Below are positions 53,843-62,222 of a stretch of DNA of 64,000 nt, piece after piece. The DNA comes from Bosea sp. ANAM02. GTDB lineage: Bacteria > Pseudomonadota > Alphaproteobacteria > Rhizobiales > Beijerinckiaceae. A program made the translations under genes and the position numbers. The DNA is taken from NCBI RefSeq assembly GCF_011764485.1, contig NZ_AP022848.1:2322001-2386000 (forward strand), in the 5' to 3' direction. How positions within the stretch are numbered: the first letter of the stretch is position 1; every line of letters begins with the position of its first letter. Below the pieces are notes generated by a model that worked only from the letters and a program-made list of their open reading frames with translations, had not been told where the DNA came from and did not search any database.

Positions 53843-53918
53843 AAGCCTGGCTCGGGTGCGGACGGAGAGAATTGGTTCGGCGAGTTTCCTGGCCGATGGA
53901 GCTCGGGAGCCCAACGCC

Positions 53919-54221
53919 GTGACCGCCGGCGCAGCCGATCCCGAGCTCCCCTTCGTTCGCGACAGGGACGGCTCCTTCGTGCTCGATGCCGCGCGGCTGG
54001 CCAAACGCTTCGGCTGGTCGGCAGAGGAGTTGCGCGAACTGATGCGCCGCGGGCTGGTGACGAGCCGGGTCGAGCGCGGCGAAGGCGAGGACGAGGGGCG
54101 CTGGCGTCTCTCGGTTCGCTGCGGCAATCGCCGCTGGCAGGCCGTCATGCTGCCCGACGGGACCGTTGCGGATGAGCAGCTCGACTTCGTACCAGCCGCC
54201 GCCCGCGGCGGACTACGCTGA
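53919..54221 (+). CDS. DUF6522 family protein
   Basis: A 100-residue small protein. It shows FVRDRDGSFVLDAARLAKRF, ELRELMRRGLVTSRVERG and RWRLSVRCGNRRWQA, which match the DUF6522 plan (a small helix-turn-helix-like head and a beta tail with GEGEDEGR). The start is GTG at 53919, with TCGGGAGC upstream; the frame runs back through the DUF2891 gene. Function unknown. Confidence 0.65.
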   Translation: MTAGAADPELPFVRDRDGSFVLDAARLAKRFGWSAEELRELMRRGLVTSRVERGEGEDEGRWRLSVRCGNRRWQAVMLPDGTVADEQLDFVPAAARGGLR

Positions 54222-54406
54222 TCGGACGGTCGTTTCGTCCTGGAGTGCCGGCGGTCTGCCACGGCGCGACGCCATGTCGGGAGCACGGGCTGGCGAACGA
54301 AGTGTCGATGTACATTTCCGGAGGCCACCTCGATAATGCTGTTTCAGCGGCGCGATTCACCCCGGCGATCCGCGCCGTCCTTCCGCGCTGCCTCGATGAG
54401 GGAACG

Positions 54407-54658
54407 ATGCGTCTTATCCATCTCGGCCCGGCCGTGCTCCTGCTTGCGGCCCTGGGCGGTTGCGCGTCGCGCGAGCCGGCAGAGTTCTCGGAAGCCCCGG
54501 TGGTCCAGCGCATGACGATCCAGCCGCAGCAGCGCAGCTTTCTCGACCCCGGTCCGGCGCCCGCCCGGCAGAGCGCGCCGGCCTATCTGCGCGACAGCGG
54601 GACGAGTTTCGCCGGGCGCTCCGACAGTTTCGGCAACGGCGTGCTGCCCTCGTTCTGA
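54407..54658 (+). CDS. small lipoprotein of unknown function
   Basis: An 83-residue protein with a lipoprotein signal: HLGPAVLLLAALGGCASRE, where the lipobox is LGGC at about residue 18. The mature part is Pro/Gln/Ser-rich with no known domain. GATGAGGGAACG precedes the ATG. The frame extends upstream, but the lipobox supports this start. Confidence 0.65.
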   Translation: MRLIHLGPAVLLLAALGGCASREPAEFSEAPVVQRMTIQPQQRSFLDPGPAPARQSAPAYLRDSGTSFAGRSDSFGNGVLPSF

Positions 54659-54672
54659 CGGGCGGCGGAAGC

Positions 54673-54715
54673 GCACTAGAGCATCGGACTGAATATCAGT
54701 CCGATGCTCTAGTGC
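54673..54715. repeat. perfect 20-bp inverted repeat around a 3-base loop
   Basis: Arms GCACTAGAGCATCGGACTGA and TCAGTCCGATGCTCTAGTGC are exact reverse complements, separated by ATA. It lies 15 bases after the lipoprotein stop and is followed by TTTGATTTTGCATCGATTTT, so it can act as a terminator for the lipoprotein gene. Similar AGAGCATCGGACTGA palindromes look like a genomic repeat family. Confidence 0.85.
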
Positions 54716-54772
54716 TTTGATTTTGCATCGATTTTTTCCAAAAAAACGCGTTCCACTTTTCGGGCCGATGCG

Positions 54773-55093
54773 CTAGTCCGGCAGGCGAAGCCCGGCGAGG
54801 AAGGTCGCGACCGTCAGGGTCTTCTCCGGCTGCGCCCGGCATTGCCGCTCGACGGCCTCGAGAACTTCGCCGTCGCCATATTTCGACAGCCGCGAGGGGG
54901 AGCCCTGGCGCAGGGAATCGACCACCCAGCGGCCGATGAGCCCATGCATCTCCGCATCGGCACTCCCGCGCTTCATCCAGGCTTCGCAGGTGATGTAGTC
55001 CTGCAGGAATTCGCCCTGGCGCAGCACCTCGCTCGTCGCCGCTGCCGGGCAGGCCAGAAGCCAAAGCGCCGCCAGCGCCCCCAGACGCATCAT
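54773..55093 (-). CDS. small exported protein, HdeA/HdeB-like or unassigned
   Basis: A 106-residue exported protein: signal peptide with LGALAALWLLACPAAA, then a helical mature part with two cysteines (YITCEAWMKRG and ERQCRAQPEKTL). This pattern is like HdeA-type acid-chaperone or Rap1a-type immunity proteins, but the match is by shape only. GAGGTGGGGAG stands just before the ATG. It faces the palindrome at 54673-54715. Confidence 0.65.
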   Translation of the reverse strand: MMRLGALAALWLLACPAAATSEVLRQGEFLQDYITCEAWMKRGSADAEMHGLIGRWVVDSLRQGSPSRLSKYGDGEVLEAVERQCRAQPEKTLTVATFLAGLRLPD

Positions 55094-55594
55094 CTCCCCA
55101 CCTCGTTTCACTTCCACCGCCTTCGACCGCTCCCGGCCTTCGGAGCCCGCTTCGCCAGCTCGGTCCCGCCTTGCTTCGCGCGTTGTCGCCTGGCGCGCGT
55201 GACGGGAGGAGCCGCAAGGTCCGGCGGTGCATCGGAGAAGGGGAGCAGCAGATCAGCAAGCATAGCAAGCCTGGCTTGCACGGCAACCATGGAATCCTAC
55301 GCCGGGGCGTTGCTGCAAGAGGGGCGATGACATCTCGCTTCTGCAATATAGCGGCGACATGGTTTGGAACAGTTCTCGGGTCTATCCTTGAGAATCCTCC
55401 CGTCGCGCCGGGAGGGGCGGGCTTTCCAAGGCAGTTGCGCATGAGCGATCCCGCTCGTCCCGCTTCGCGCCCAGCGTGCCGATTGCAGCGAAAAGATGCG
55501 CCTGGAAGCCGCGTGAGGTCTTCCGATTCAACCGTGGTTAACCGCTGCGGCCGATGATCGCCCCGATCGGACAGGGCAACCAATTGGGGGGGAG
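55094..55594. other. 501-bp gap without a convincing gene
   Basis: Open frames here are short and have no homology that I recognise; the best is a 60-residue Arg/Lys-rich frame at 55108-55290 on the minus strand, which lacks a ribosome site. The right end holds an unusual G-rich run GGGGGGGAG directly before the TRAP binding-protein ATG. The gap probably contains the promoter for the TRAP/GGDEF-EAL pair. Confidence 0.45.
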
Positions 55595-56695
55595 ATGGCC
55601 AGAGCCTGCGACGTCGCCACCACCTGTCGTCCGCCCGGCCGTGTGCAGGTTGCGATTGCGGCTTTGGCCGCCATGCTCGCCTTCGCAGGCGGCGCTGCGC
55701 CGGCCCAGACGCGCCCTGAAGAGCCGGTCAAGCTGCAGATCATCGGTGGGCTGGCGAGCCTCACCCAATACACCAGGATCGAGCAACCCTTCTGGCAGTC
55801 CGAGATCGCGACGCTGTCGAAAGGGCGTGTCACTGCGACGATCCGGCCTCTGGATGCGGGCGGGTTGCGCACCCAGGAAATGCTCCAGCTGATGCGGCTG
55901 GGCGTCGTGTCCTTCGGTACGGCCCTGCTGAGCGCCGCCTCCGGCGACGAGCCGGAGCTGAGCGCGATCGACCTGCCGCTGCTGAACCCCGATGTGGCGA
56001 CCCTGCGGAGGACCGTCGGCGCATTCCGCGAGCATCTGCGCGACGTGTTGCGCGAGCGGTACGATATCAGGCTTCTCGGCATCTACACCTATCCGGCCCA
56101 GGTTCTGTTCTGCACCAAGCCGTTCAAGGGGCTCGACGATCTCGCCGGCCGCAAGGTGCGGACCTCCTCGGTCGCGCAATCCGAGCTGATGACGGCGATG
56201 GGGGCGTTTCCGGTGATCCTGCCTCTCGCCGAGGTCGTTGCGGCGCTTCGCGGCGGGGTCGCCGATTGTGCCATCACGGGCACGCTGAGCGGCTACGAGA
56301 TCGGCCTGCCGCGCGTTGCCGTCGCCGTCCATGCCCTCGCGCTCAACTGGGGCGTCTCGATCTTCGGGGCGAACGGAACCTATTGGGATGCGCTTCCGGC
56401 AGACGCCCGCGACATCATCCGGCAGGGTGTCGGGCAGTTGGAGACGCGAATCTGGTCGCAGGCGGAGGCCGATACGCAACGCGGCCTGGCCTGCAATGCC
56501 GGGACGGAACCCTGCTCCGGCAAGCCCGAGCGGCCGATGACCGAGGTGCCGGCCCTGCCTGCGGATGCAACCCGCAGGCGTCTGCTCGCCGAGGTCGTCC
56601 TGCCGCGCTGGTTCGAGCGCTGCGGCCAGGACTGCGTCTCGGCCTGGAACACCTATCTCAAGCCGCTCCACGCCATCGAGCCCCGGACGCCGTGA
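55595..56695 (+). CDS. TRAP transporter-type solute-binding protein (DctP family), orphan
   Basis: A 366-residue periplasmic binding protein of the DctP family. A signal peptide (VAIAALAAMLAFAGGAAPAQ) is followed by the two-lobe fold with VKLQIIGGLASLTQY, DPEL-like DEPELSAIDLPLL, KPFKGLDDLAGRKVRT with the family Arg that holds carboxylates, and ALRGGVADCAITGTLSGYE. Extra cysteines occur near the C-terminus (GLACNAGTEPCSG, ERCGQDCVSAW). The TRAP membrane genes (dctQ, dctM) are absent. The next gene, 24 bp away, codes a membrane c-di-GMP protein with an outside sensor domain. Confidence 0.87.
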   Translation: MARACDVATTCRPPGRVQVAIAALAAMLAFAGGAAPAQTRPEEPVKLQIIGGLASLTQYTRIEQPFWQSEIATLSKGRVTATIRPLDAGGLRTQEMLQLMRLGVVSFGTALLSAASGDEPELSAIDLPLLNPDVATLRRTVGAFREHLRDVLRERYDIRLLGIYTYPAQVLFCTKPFKGLDDLAGRKVRTSSVAQSELMTAMGAFPVILPLAEVVAALRGGVADCAITGTLSGYEIGLPRVAVAVHALALNWGVSIFGANGTYWDALPADARDIIRQGVGQLETRIWSQAEADTQRGLACNAGTEPCSGKPERPMTEVPALPADATRRRLLAEVVLPRWFERCGQDCVSAWNTYLKPLHAIEPRTP

Positions 56696-56719
56696 CTCGC
56701 CGCCCCACGACGAGGATCA

Positions 56720-59437
56720 ATGATCAAGCGCCTTAAACTCCTGGTGGCAGCGGGGACGATCACCATCCTGGCGGTGGCGGCCACCGGCGCCTCCAATCTG
56801 GTGCGCCAGAGGCAGGAGGCCGCCTGGCGCAGCGCCGAGCAATCGCTCGAAGGCGCGGCCATCGCCGTCGAGAATGCCCTCGACCGGCAATTGCTGCAGG
56901 TCGACGGTGCGCTGGCGAGCTTCGCGACCCTGTTCGACGTCGCGCAGATCGGACCGGGGCAGCGCGACGCTGCCAGCCGCCTGCTGCGCGGCCTCAACTT
57001 CCAGACGATGGCCTTCCGCGACCTGCTGCTCGTCGGGCCTGATGGCAGCATCGTGGCCTCGGCCCGGGGGAGCGGCGCGCGTCACCCCTTGCCCCCGGAT
57101 GTCGCGCTGATCGGGCGGGCGCCGACGAACCTGATCGGTCCGCTCCGCAATCCCGTCACCGGGGACTGGGCGCTTTACGTAGCGCGCCGGATCCCGGCCT
57201 GGCACGGTATCGTCCCCGTCGCGGAAGTGCCCCTGCATACGCTGATGAAGCTCCTGGGCGAGGCGGGCATCGGGGCCGGCACGCGGATTTCGCTGGAGCG
57301 CGCCAATGGCTTGGTCGTGGCGACGCTGCCGCATGACGAATTGCTGATCGGCAAGTCCCGCCCCGCGGCGCTGCCGGGACAAGCGGCGGACGGCAAGGCC
57401 TTCATGATCGGGGACAGGAAGAGCGAGGCCAGCACGCTCAACGTGGTCAGAGGCTCGCTCTATGGCGGTATCCGCGTCGTCCTCAGCGTGAGGAGCACGG
57501 AGGTCCTCACGGATTGGCGCCATGATCGCGACAGGACGGTGAGCGCGGCGATCGTCGGCGCCCTGCTTCTGGCGGCTTTTGCAGGCGCGATCCTGCTCGC
57601 GATCCATCAGCGCGAGCGCGCTGATGCCGAGCGCGCGCGGGCCGCCAATGTCCTCGACAACGCGATCGAGGCCATGTCCGACGGTTTCGTGATGTGGGAT
57701 GCGGACGACCGGCTGGTGACCTGCAACGAGCGCTATCGCGAGCTCTATGCCCTGAGCGCGCCCTTCATGATCGCCGGCGCGCATTTCGAGGATATCATCC
57801 GCAAGGGCGCAGAGGTCGGCCAATATCCGCAGGCGTCCGGCGATGTCGGGGAGTTCGTCAGGGATGTCACCACCTGGCACCGGCAGGGCAGCGGCTCGAT
57901 CGAGCGCCTGCTGCCGGACGGCCGCTGGCTCCTGATCACCGAGAGACGGATGCGGGATGGCGGGATCGTCGGAATCCGCACCGACATCACGGCTCTCAAG
58001 GAGGCGCTCGCGGACCTCGCCGCCGCCAATACGCGCGCGAACGAAGCCGCCGAGGAGGCGCGTCAGCAGAACGTGGCTCTTGTCGAGCAGGAAAGCCGGA
58101 TCCGTTTCCTCGCCCATCACGACGACCTGACGAGCCTGCAGAACCGTTTCGCCTTCCGCGGTCAGATCGCCAAGTCGCTGCTGCGGAAGGGGGGCGAACC
58201 TGCGACCGTGGCGCTGCTCTTCCTCGATCTCGATCACTTCAAGGACGTCAACGACACGCTGGGGCACCCGGTCGGCGACCTGCTGCTCCTCTCGGTGGCG
58301 GAGCGCCTGGCGACCTGCGTGCGGGATACCGAATGCGTCGCGCGGCTGGGCGGAGACGAGTTTGCGGTCCTCAGCCTCGGACAGGATCAGCCGCGGCAGG
58401 CGCAGGCGCTTGGGGCCCGCATCATCAAGGTTCTGAGCCAGCCCTATCTCATTCAGGACCGGACGATCTCGATCTCGGCGAGCGTCGGCATCGCGATCGC
58501 CGAAGGGCCGGATTTCGACGCCGATCTCCTGCTGAAGCAGGCCGATCTCGCGCTCTATGAGGCCAAGGCGCAGGGACGCGGCGTCTGCTGCGTGTTCACG
58601 GCGGCGATGGACGAGCAATTGCGCGCGCGCCTCGCGCTGGAGATGGACCTGCGCAAGGCGATCGAGGACCAGCAGTTCGAACTGTCCTACCAGCCGATCT
58701 TCGACCTGAGGACCGGCACGCTTCGCGGTTTCGAGGCGCTGCTGCGTTGGCATCATCCGGAACGCGGGCTGGTCGGGCCGGCCGATTTCGTCCCGCTGGC
58801 GGAAGAGACGCGGCTGATCGTGGAGATCGGCGAATGGGTCATCCGGCAGGCCTGCGCGAACGCTGTTCAATTGCCGGGCGATCTTCGCATCGCCGTCAAC
58901 CTGTCGCCGGTGCAGTTGATCTTCGGCGACGCGGTCGCGACCGTGCGCGGCATCCTCGCCGAAACAGGCCTCGATCCGGCGCGGCTCGAGCTCGAGATCA
59001 CCGAGACCGCGCTGCTCGCCAACGACAATCGCAATCTCGCGACGCTGAGAGGCCTGAAGGCGCTGGGCGTCCGTATCGTCCTCGACGATTTCGGGACAGG
59101 CTATTCCAGCCTGAGCCATCTGCGGCTCTTCCCGCTCGACAAGGTCAAGATCGATCGCTCCTTCGTGCGCGACATGACGGCCCATTCCGACAGTGCCGCC
59201 ATCGTCGCCGCCGTTGCCGCGCTGGCGACCGAGCTCGGCATGGCGACCACGGCGGAGGGTATCGAGACGCAGGATCAGCTCGATGCGGTCGACCGGGCCG
59301 GCTGCACGGAAGCCCAGGGCTACCTGCTCGGCAAACCGCAACCGATCCTGCAGGCGGTCCATACCACCCTGTTCAGGCGCTCCAACCGGAGCCATGGCAG
59401 GCGCAGGCGTCCGCGCGACTCGTCCGACACGCTCTGA
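56720..59437 (+). CDS. membrane GGDEF-EAL protein with extracytoplasmic sensor and PAS domain
   Basis: A 905-residue protein. A membrane helix at about 5-27 and another near 274-296 (VSAAIVGALLLAAFAGAILL) enclose a periplasmic sensor of about 245 residues, CHASE/dCache-like. After that come a PAS domain (about 310-430, with AMSDGFVMWDADDRLVTCN), a GGDEF domain with intact GGDEF at 544-548, and an EAL domain with EALLRW at 672 and DDFGTGYSSLSHLR. The I-site is RDTE, not R-x-x-D. It can make and degrade c-di-GMP. Together with the binding protein just upstream it looks like a ligand-sensing c-di-GMP switch. Confidence 0.93.
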   Translation: MIKRLKLLVAAGTITILAVAATGASNLVRQRQEAAWRSAEQSLEGAAIAVENALDRQLLQVDGALASFATLFDVAQIGPGQRDAASRLLRGLNFQTMAFRDLLLVGPDGSIVASARGSGARHPLPPDVALIGRAPTNLIGPLRNPVTGDWALYVARRIPAWHGIVPVAEVPLHTLMKLLGEAGIGAGTRISLERANGLVVATLPHDELLIGKSRPAALPGQAADGKAFMIGDRKSEASTLNVVRGSLYGGIRVVLSVRSTEVLTDWRHDRDRTVSAAIVGALLLAAFAGAILLAIHQRERADAERARAANVLDNAIEAMSDGFVMWDADDRLVTCNERYRELYALSAPFMIAGAHFEDIIRKGAEVGQYPQASGDVGEFVRDVTTWHRQGSGSIERLLPDGRWLLITERRMRDGGIVGIRTDITALKEALADLAAANTRANEAAEEARQQNVALVEQESRIRFLAHHDDLTSLQNRFAFRGQIAKSLLRKGGEPATVALLFLDLDHFKDVNDTLGHPVGDLLLLSVAERLATCVRDTECVARLGGDEFAVLSLGQDQPRQAQALGARIIKVLSQPYLIQDRTISISASVGIAIAEGPDFDADLLLKQADLALYEAKAQGRGVCCVFTAAMDEQLRARLALEMDLRKAIEDQQFELSYQPIFDLRTGTLRGFEALLRWHHPERGLVGPADFVPLAEETRLIVEIGEWVIRQACANAVQLPGDLRIAVNLSPVQLIFGDAVATVRGILAETGLDPARLELEITETALLANDNRNLATLRGLKALGVRIVLDDFGTGYSSLSHLRLFPLDKVKIDRSFVRDMTAHSDSAAIVAAVAALATELGMATTAEGIETQDQLDAVDRAGCTEAQGYLLGKPQPILQAVHTTLFRRSNRSHGRRRRPRDSSDTL

Positions 59438-59522
59438 CGCGCCGGCTACGGACGCGGATCGTCATCCGGCTCTCGCGCGGTTCCGCCGGCGTAAAGAGCG
59501 GTGGCATGTCAAGGTAGGGGGA

Positions 59523-59596
59523 TGGAGCGGGTACCGGGAATCGAACCCGGGTATTCAGCTTGGAAGGCTGCTGCTCTACCATTGAGCTACACCCGC
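59523..59596 (-). tRNA. tRNA-Gly (anticodon TCC)
   Basis: A 74-base tRNA with an encoded CCA end. Acceptor GCGGGTG/TACCCGC, D arm GCTC-AATGGTA-GAGC, anticodon loop CTTCCAAG with TCC, T arm with TTCGATT. It lies between the GGDEF-EAL gene and the caspase-barrel gene. Confidence 0.94.
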
Positions 59597-59707
59597 ATCG
59601 GGCGCCAAATTCCCCATCGGACCCGCCAGTGTCAAGGGGGCGGGAAGGGTTGTCCGCCTGATCCGGCGTTCGGCGCTCTACTCTGCCGCCGGAGAAGGCC
59701 GCCGGAT

Positions 59708-61852
59708 TCAGAAGCCGAAGTTGAAGCCGGCCTTGACGATGTCTCCCGAGGTGCGGGCGCGCATGGTCGCGTATTGGCCGGGGGCGAGCCCGGTATAGTC
59801 CCGCAACGTCAGCTTCTGGCTGCCGAGATCGTAATGCGTGTAATCGAGCCTGAGCGTCATGCCGGGGAGAATCGCGTATTCGACGCCGCCACCCAGCGCC
59901 CAGCCGCTGGCGAGGCCGGAGCGCGAGGCCGCGGCACCGGAGGTGGTCGTCGGGTTGTCGGGCGAAATCGAACCCTTCTGATCGACCAGACCGTAAGCGT
60001 AGCCCCCACTGCCGTAGATCATGAAGTCGCCGAGCACGAAGCCGGCGCGTGCCCGGACCGTTCCCAGCATGGAGAGCTCATTCTCGGCGCGCGTGGTGAA
60101 GCGTGTGCCGGGATCGATCGAGACGGTGTCGCTGCCGCCCAGCCTCGTCGCGGCGATATCGGTCTCGGCGCCGATCACGACCGCCCCGATCTGATAGTTG
60201 AAGCCGAACTGCGCGCCGCCGACCACGCCGCTGCCCTCGGGCGAAAGGCTCCTGGGCACGCCGAGCGGGTTGATTGCGCTGGCCGCGAGAACCGGCGTCC
60301 CGGTCGTCGTGGTGGTGGTCACGACGGTGGTCGGGAACGGCGTGGTGGGCAGCGTGGTGGTGGTCGTGGTGGTCGTCGTCGGCGTGAAGGTCGGCCCGCC
60401 GAAGGGGCCCGCCACGGTCGTGCGATTGCTCTGGCGCCCGCCGCCGACGGAGCCGCCGACATAGAAGCCGGTCCAGCGCGGGCGTTCGGGCAGGAGCAGC
60501 GGGATGTCCGGCGCCTGGGTCTGCTGCTGGCCGGGCGGCGGGGTATAGGGCGGTACGACGGGAGCCCTGCGCGGCGTGCCGGCGCGGGCTGGCGAAACGG
60601 CGCGCGGGCCGTCGCCGGCGCGGCGGCTGCGGGGCTGCTGGACGGCCGGGCAGACCGGGCAGGTCTGCGCGACCTGGACGCGGTTGCGGCTGGGCGCGGT
60701 CGCAGCCAGCCGCAGGGCCGCGGCCGTATGCGACGAGACCGGATACAGCCGGGCGTAGAGCTTGAAGGATTCGGCATCGCCCGCGAGGATCGCCTCGGCC
60801 CAGGCCCGCTCGTCGGTGCGCTGGGCGAGGATGCGGTTCAGGCGCAGGGCATTCTGGTCCTCGGGATTGATGGCGAGTGCGTTGCCGTAGACGTCGCTGC
60901 GGTCCCAGGCGATGGCGGTGCGGGCGGCGTCGGCCGGCGACATGTCGCGCAGGGAGGCGAGCGTCGGGCGCGCCGACAGGGGAACGTTCCCGGCGGTAGC
61001 GGGCTGCGACGCGGGAGCGCCGGCCGGGAGCTGGAAGAAGCTGAATTCGGTGATCAGGGAGGAGGTGTCCCAGGGAATCTGGGTGCCGTTGGTGGAATCG
61101 TAGACGGCGAGGCGGATGCGGCGGAAGATCTGCTCGACGGCGAGGCCGGGCTCGCGCGCCTCGCGCAGGAAGGCGGTGGTGAAGGGGCTGTTGGCGCCGG
61201 TGCCGTCCGCGGCGGTGGAGCCCGGCGACGTGGCGAAGGCGACGAAGGTGCCGCTGCCGGAATCGACGCGCGCAAGGCCGGCCTCGCTGCTGATGCCCTC
61301 GTTGGCGCCGTCGACGATCTGCAGGGCGAGGCCGCGGGCGACCTGCCGGTTGGCGAAGGGATTGTCGCGGCAGGCGTCGAGGATCGCGATCTTCGACTTG
61401 GCGCCGGCGCCGTCGAGGCGGCGCAGGATGTCGCCCAGCGACAGCGACTGGTCGGCGATGCTGGTCGCGATCTGCGGGCGGATATCGGTCGGCAGGATGT
61501 AGTTGGCGCCGTCGAGCTGGACGGCATGACCGGCATAATAGACCAGCGCGGTGGTCTCCGGCCCGCTGCGGCGGACCTTGTCGATGAAGACGTCGAGGGC
61601 GCCGCGCAGGCCGGCGAGCGACATGTCGAGCGCCGGCGTGATGTCGAAGCCGGCCTCCTGCAGCATGGCGCGGGTGGCATTGGCGTCGTTCAGGGCATTG
61701 GGCAGCTTGGTGACATTGGCATAGGCGCCGTTGCCGATGACGAAGGCGAAGCGCTTCTGGGCCAGGGCTGGTGTGGCGCCGAGGCTCAGGGCGGCCAGAA
61801 CCACCATCCACGCGGCGATGAGATACGCATAGGCCCGGGCATGTAAACGCAT
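59708..61852 (-). CDS. caspase-like (peptidase C14) protein fused to an outer-membrane beta-barrel
   Basis: A 714-residue exported protein in three parts. (1) Signal peptide 1-32 (cleavage near PALA/Q). (2) A caspase-like p20 domain, about 33-260, with RFAFVIGNGAYANVTKLPNA at its start, catalytic His109 in LVYYAGHAVQLDGANYILP and catalytic Cys161 in AILDACRDNPF; both active-site residues are intact. A linker of about 150 helical residues then a Pro-rich strip (PPYTPPPGQQQTQAP, about 440). (3) An Omp25/31-type barrel from about 457: RPRWTGFYVGGSVGGG, FNYQIGAVVIGAETDI, YGSGGYAYGLVDQKG, ending VKAGFNFGF with terminal Phe. A Thr-rich run of some 28 residues lies in the first surface loop (about 488-515). 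AGGGGAAG precedes the ATG. Confidence 0.88.
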   Translation of the reverse strand: MRLHARAYAYLIAAWMVVLAALSLGATPALAQKRFAFVIGNGAYANVTKLPNALNDANATRAMLQEAGFDITPALDMSLAGLRGALDVFIDKVRRSGPETTALVYYAGHAVQLDGANYILPTDIRPQIATSIADQSLSLGDILRRLDGAGAKSKIAILDACRDNPFANRQVARGLALQIVDGANEGISSEAGLARVDSGSGTFVAFATSPGSTAADGTGANSPFTTAFLREAREPGLAVEQIFRRIRLAVYDSTNGTQIPWDTSSLITEFSFFQLPAGAPASQPATAGNVPLSARPTLASLRDMSPADAARTAIAWDRSDVYGNALAINPEDQNALRLNRILAQRTDERAWAEAILAGDAESFKLYARLYPVSSHTAAALRLAATAPSRNRVQVAQTCPVCPAVQQPRSRRAGDGPRAVSPARAGTPRRAPVVPPYTPPPGQQQTQAPDIPLLLPERPRWTGFYVGGSVGGGRQSNRTTVAGPFGGPTFTPTTTTTTTTTLPTTPFPTTVVTTTTTTGTPVLAASAINPLGVPRSLSPEGSGVVGGAQFGFNYQIGAVVIGAETDIAATRLGGSDTVSIDPGTRFTTRAENELSMLGTVRARAGFVLGDFMIYGSGGYAYGLVDQKGSISPDNPTTTSGAAASRSGLASGWALGGGVEYAILPGMTLRLDYTHYDLGSQKLTLRDYTGLAPGQYATMRARTSGDIVKAGFNFGF

Positions 61853-62222
61853 GCTGCTTCCCCTGCGCGAGACAAACGACTCGCTCGACCCTGTCTGCCG
61901 CCCGCGATTCGAACGGGCATCCGCCATATGATGGAGGTTCCCAGAAACCCGGTGGTCGGAGCAACATCAAATCGACATGGAAAAGCCACGTCGGGACCGG
62001 GTGTTTGAACGCTTGATTCTCCAAGCCTTGCACCGCGTTAGGCGAGGTAGTCGCAGCGATGATTCAAGCATAATCGCGCGGGTGTGACTTAATTGCCAGC
62101 GCTGGCGGCTTTCTCCAGCGCGCACCGGAGGGCAATCTGGGATGACCGCTCCTTCAAATGAATGAGGCGCCCTGGTGGCGCTTCGGCTGGAATGATGCGG
62201 ACGGAGCGGGGCGGAAGCAGCC
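61853..62222. other. 370-bp divergent intergenic region
   Basis: A gene-free strip between the divergent caspase-barrel and methyltransferase genes. Some parts (near 62030-62090) are more AT-rich and probably carry promoters. I see no palindrome or recognisable operator. Confidence 0.4.

Noticed and set aside
52631..54328. An N-terminal extension of about 566 residues on the HpcH-type aldolase
   Set aside because: The frame stays open through the antisense of DUF2891 by chance; a GTG with a good ribosome site at 52630 fits the start of the aldolase family.
55108..55290. A 60-residue Arg/Lys-rich small protein on the minus strand
   Set aside because: No ribosome site, no homology that I know, and its position overlaps nothing that supports expression.
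56717..59395. An 892-residue open frame on the minus strand across the GGDEF-EAL gene
   Set aside because: Antisense shadow; the plus strand frame carries clear PAS, GGDEF and EAL motifs.
59501..61846. A 781-residue Gly/Arg-rich open frame on the plus strand
   Set aside because: Antisense to the caspase-barrel gene, starts inside tRNA-Gly, and is low-complexity throughout.
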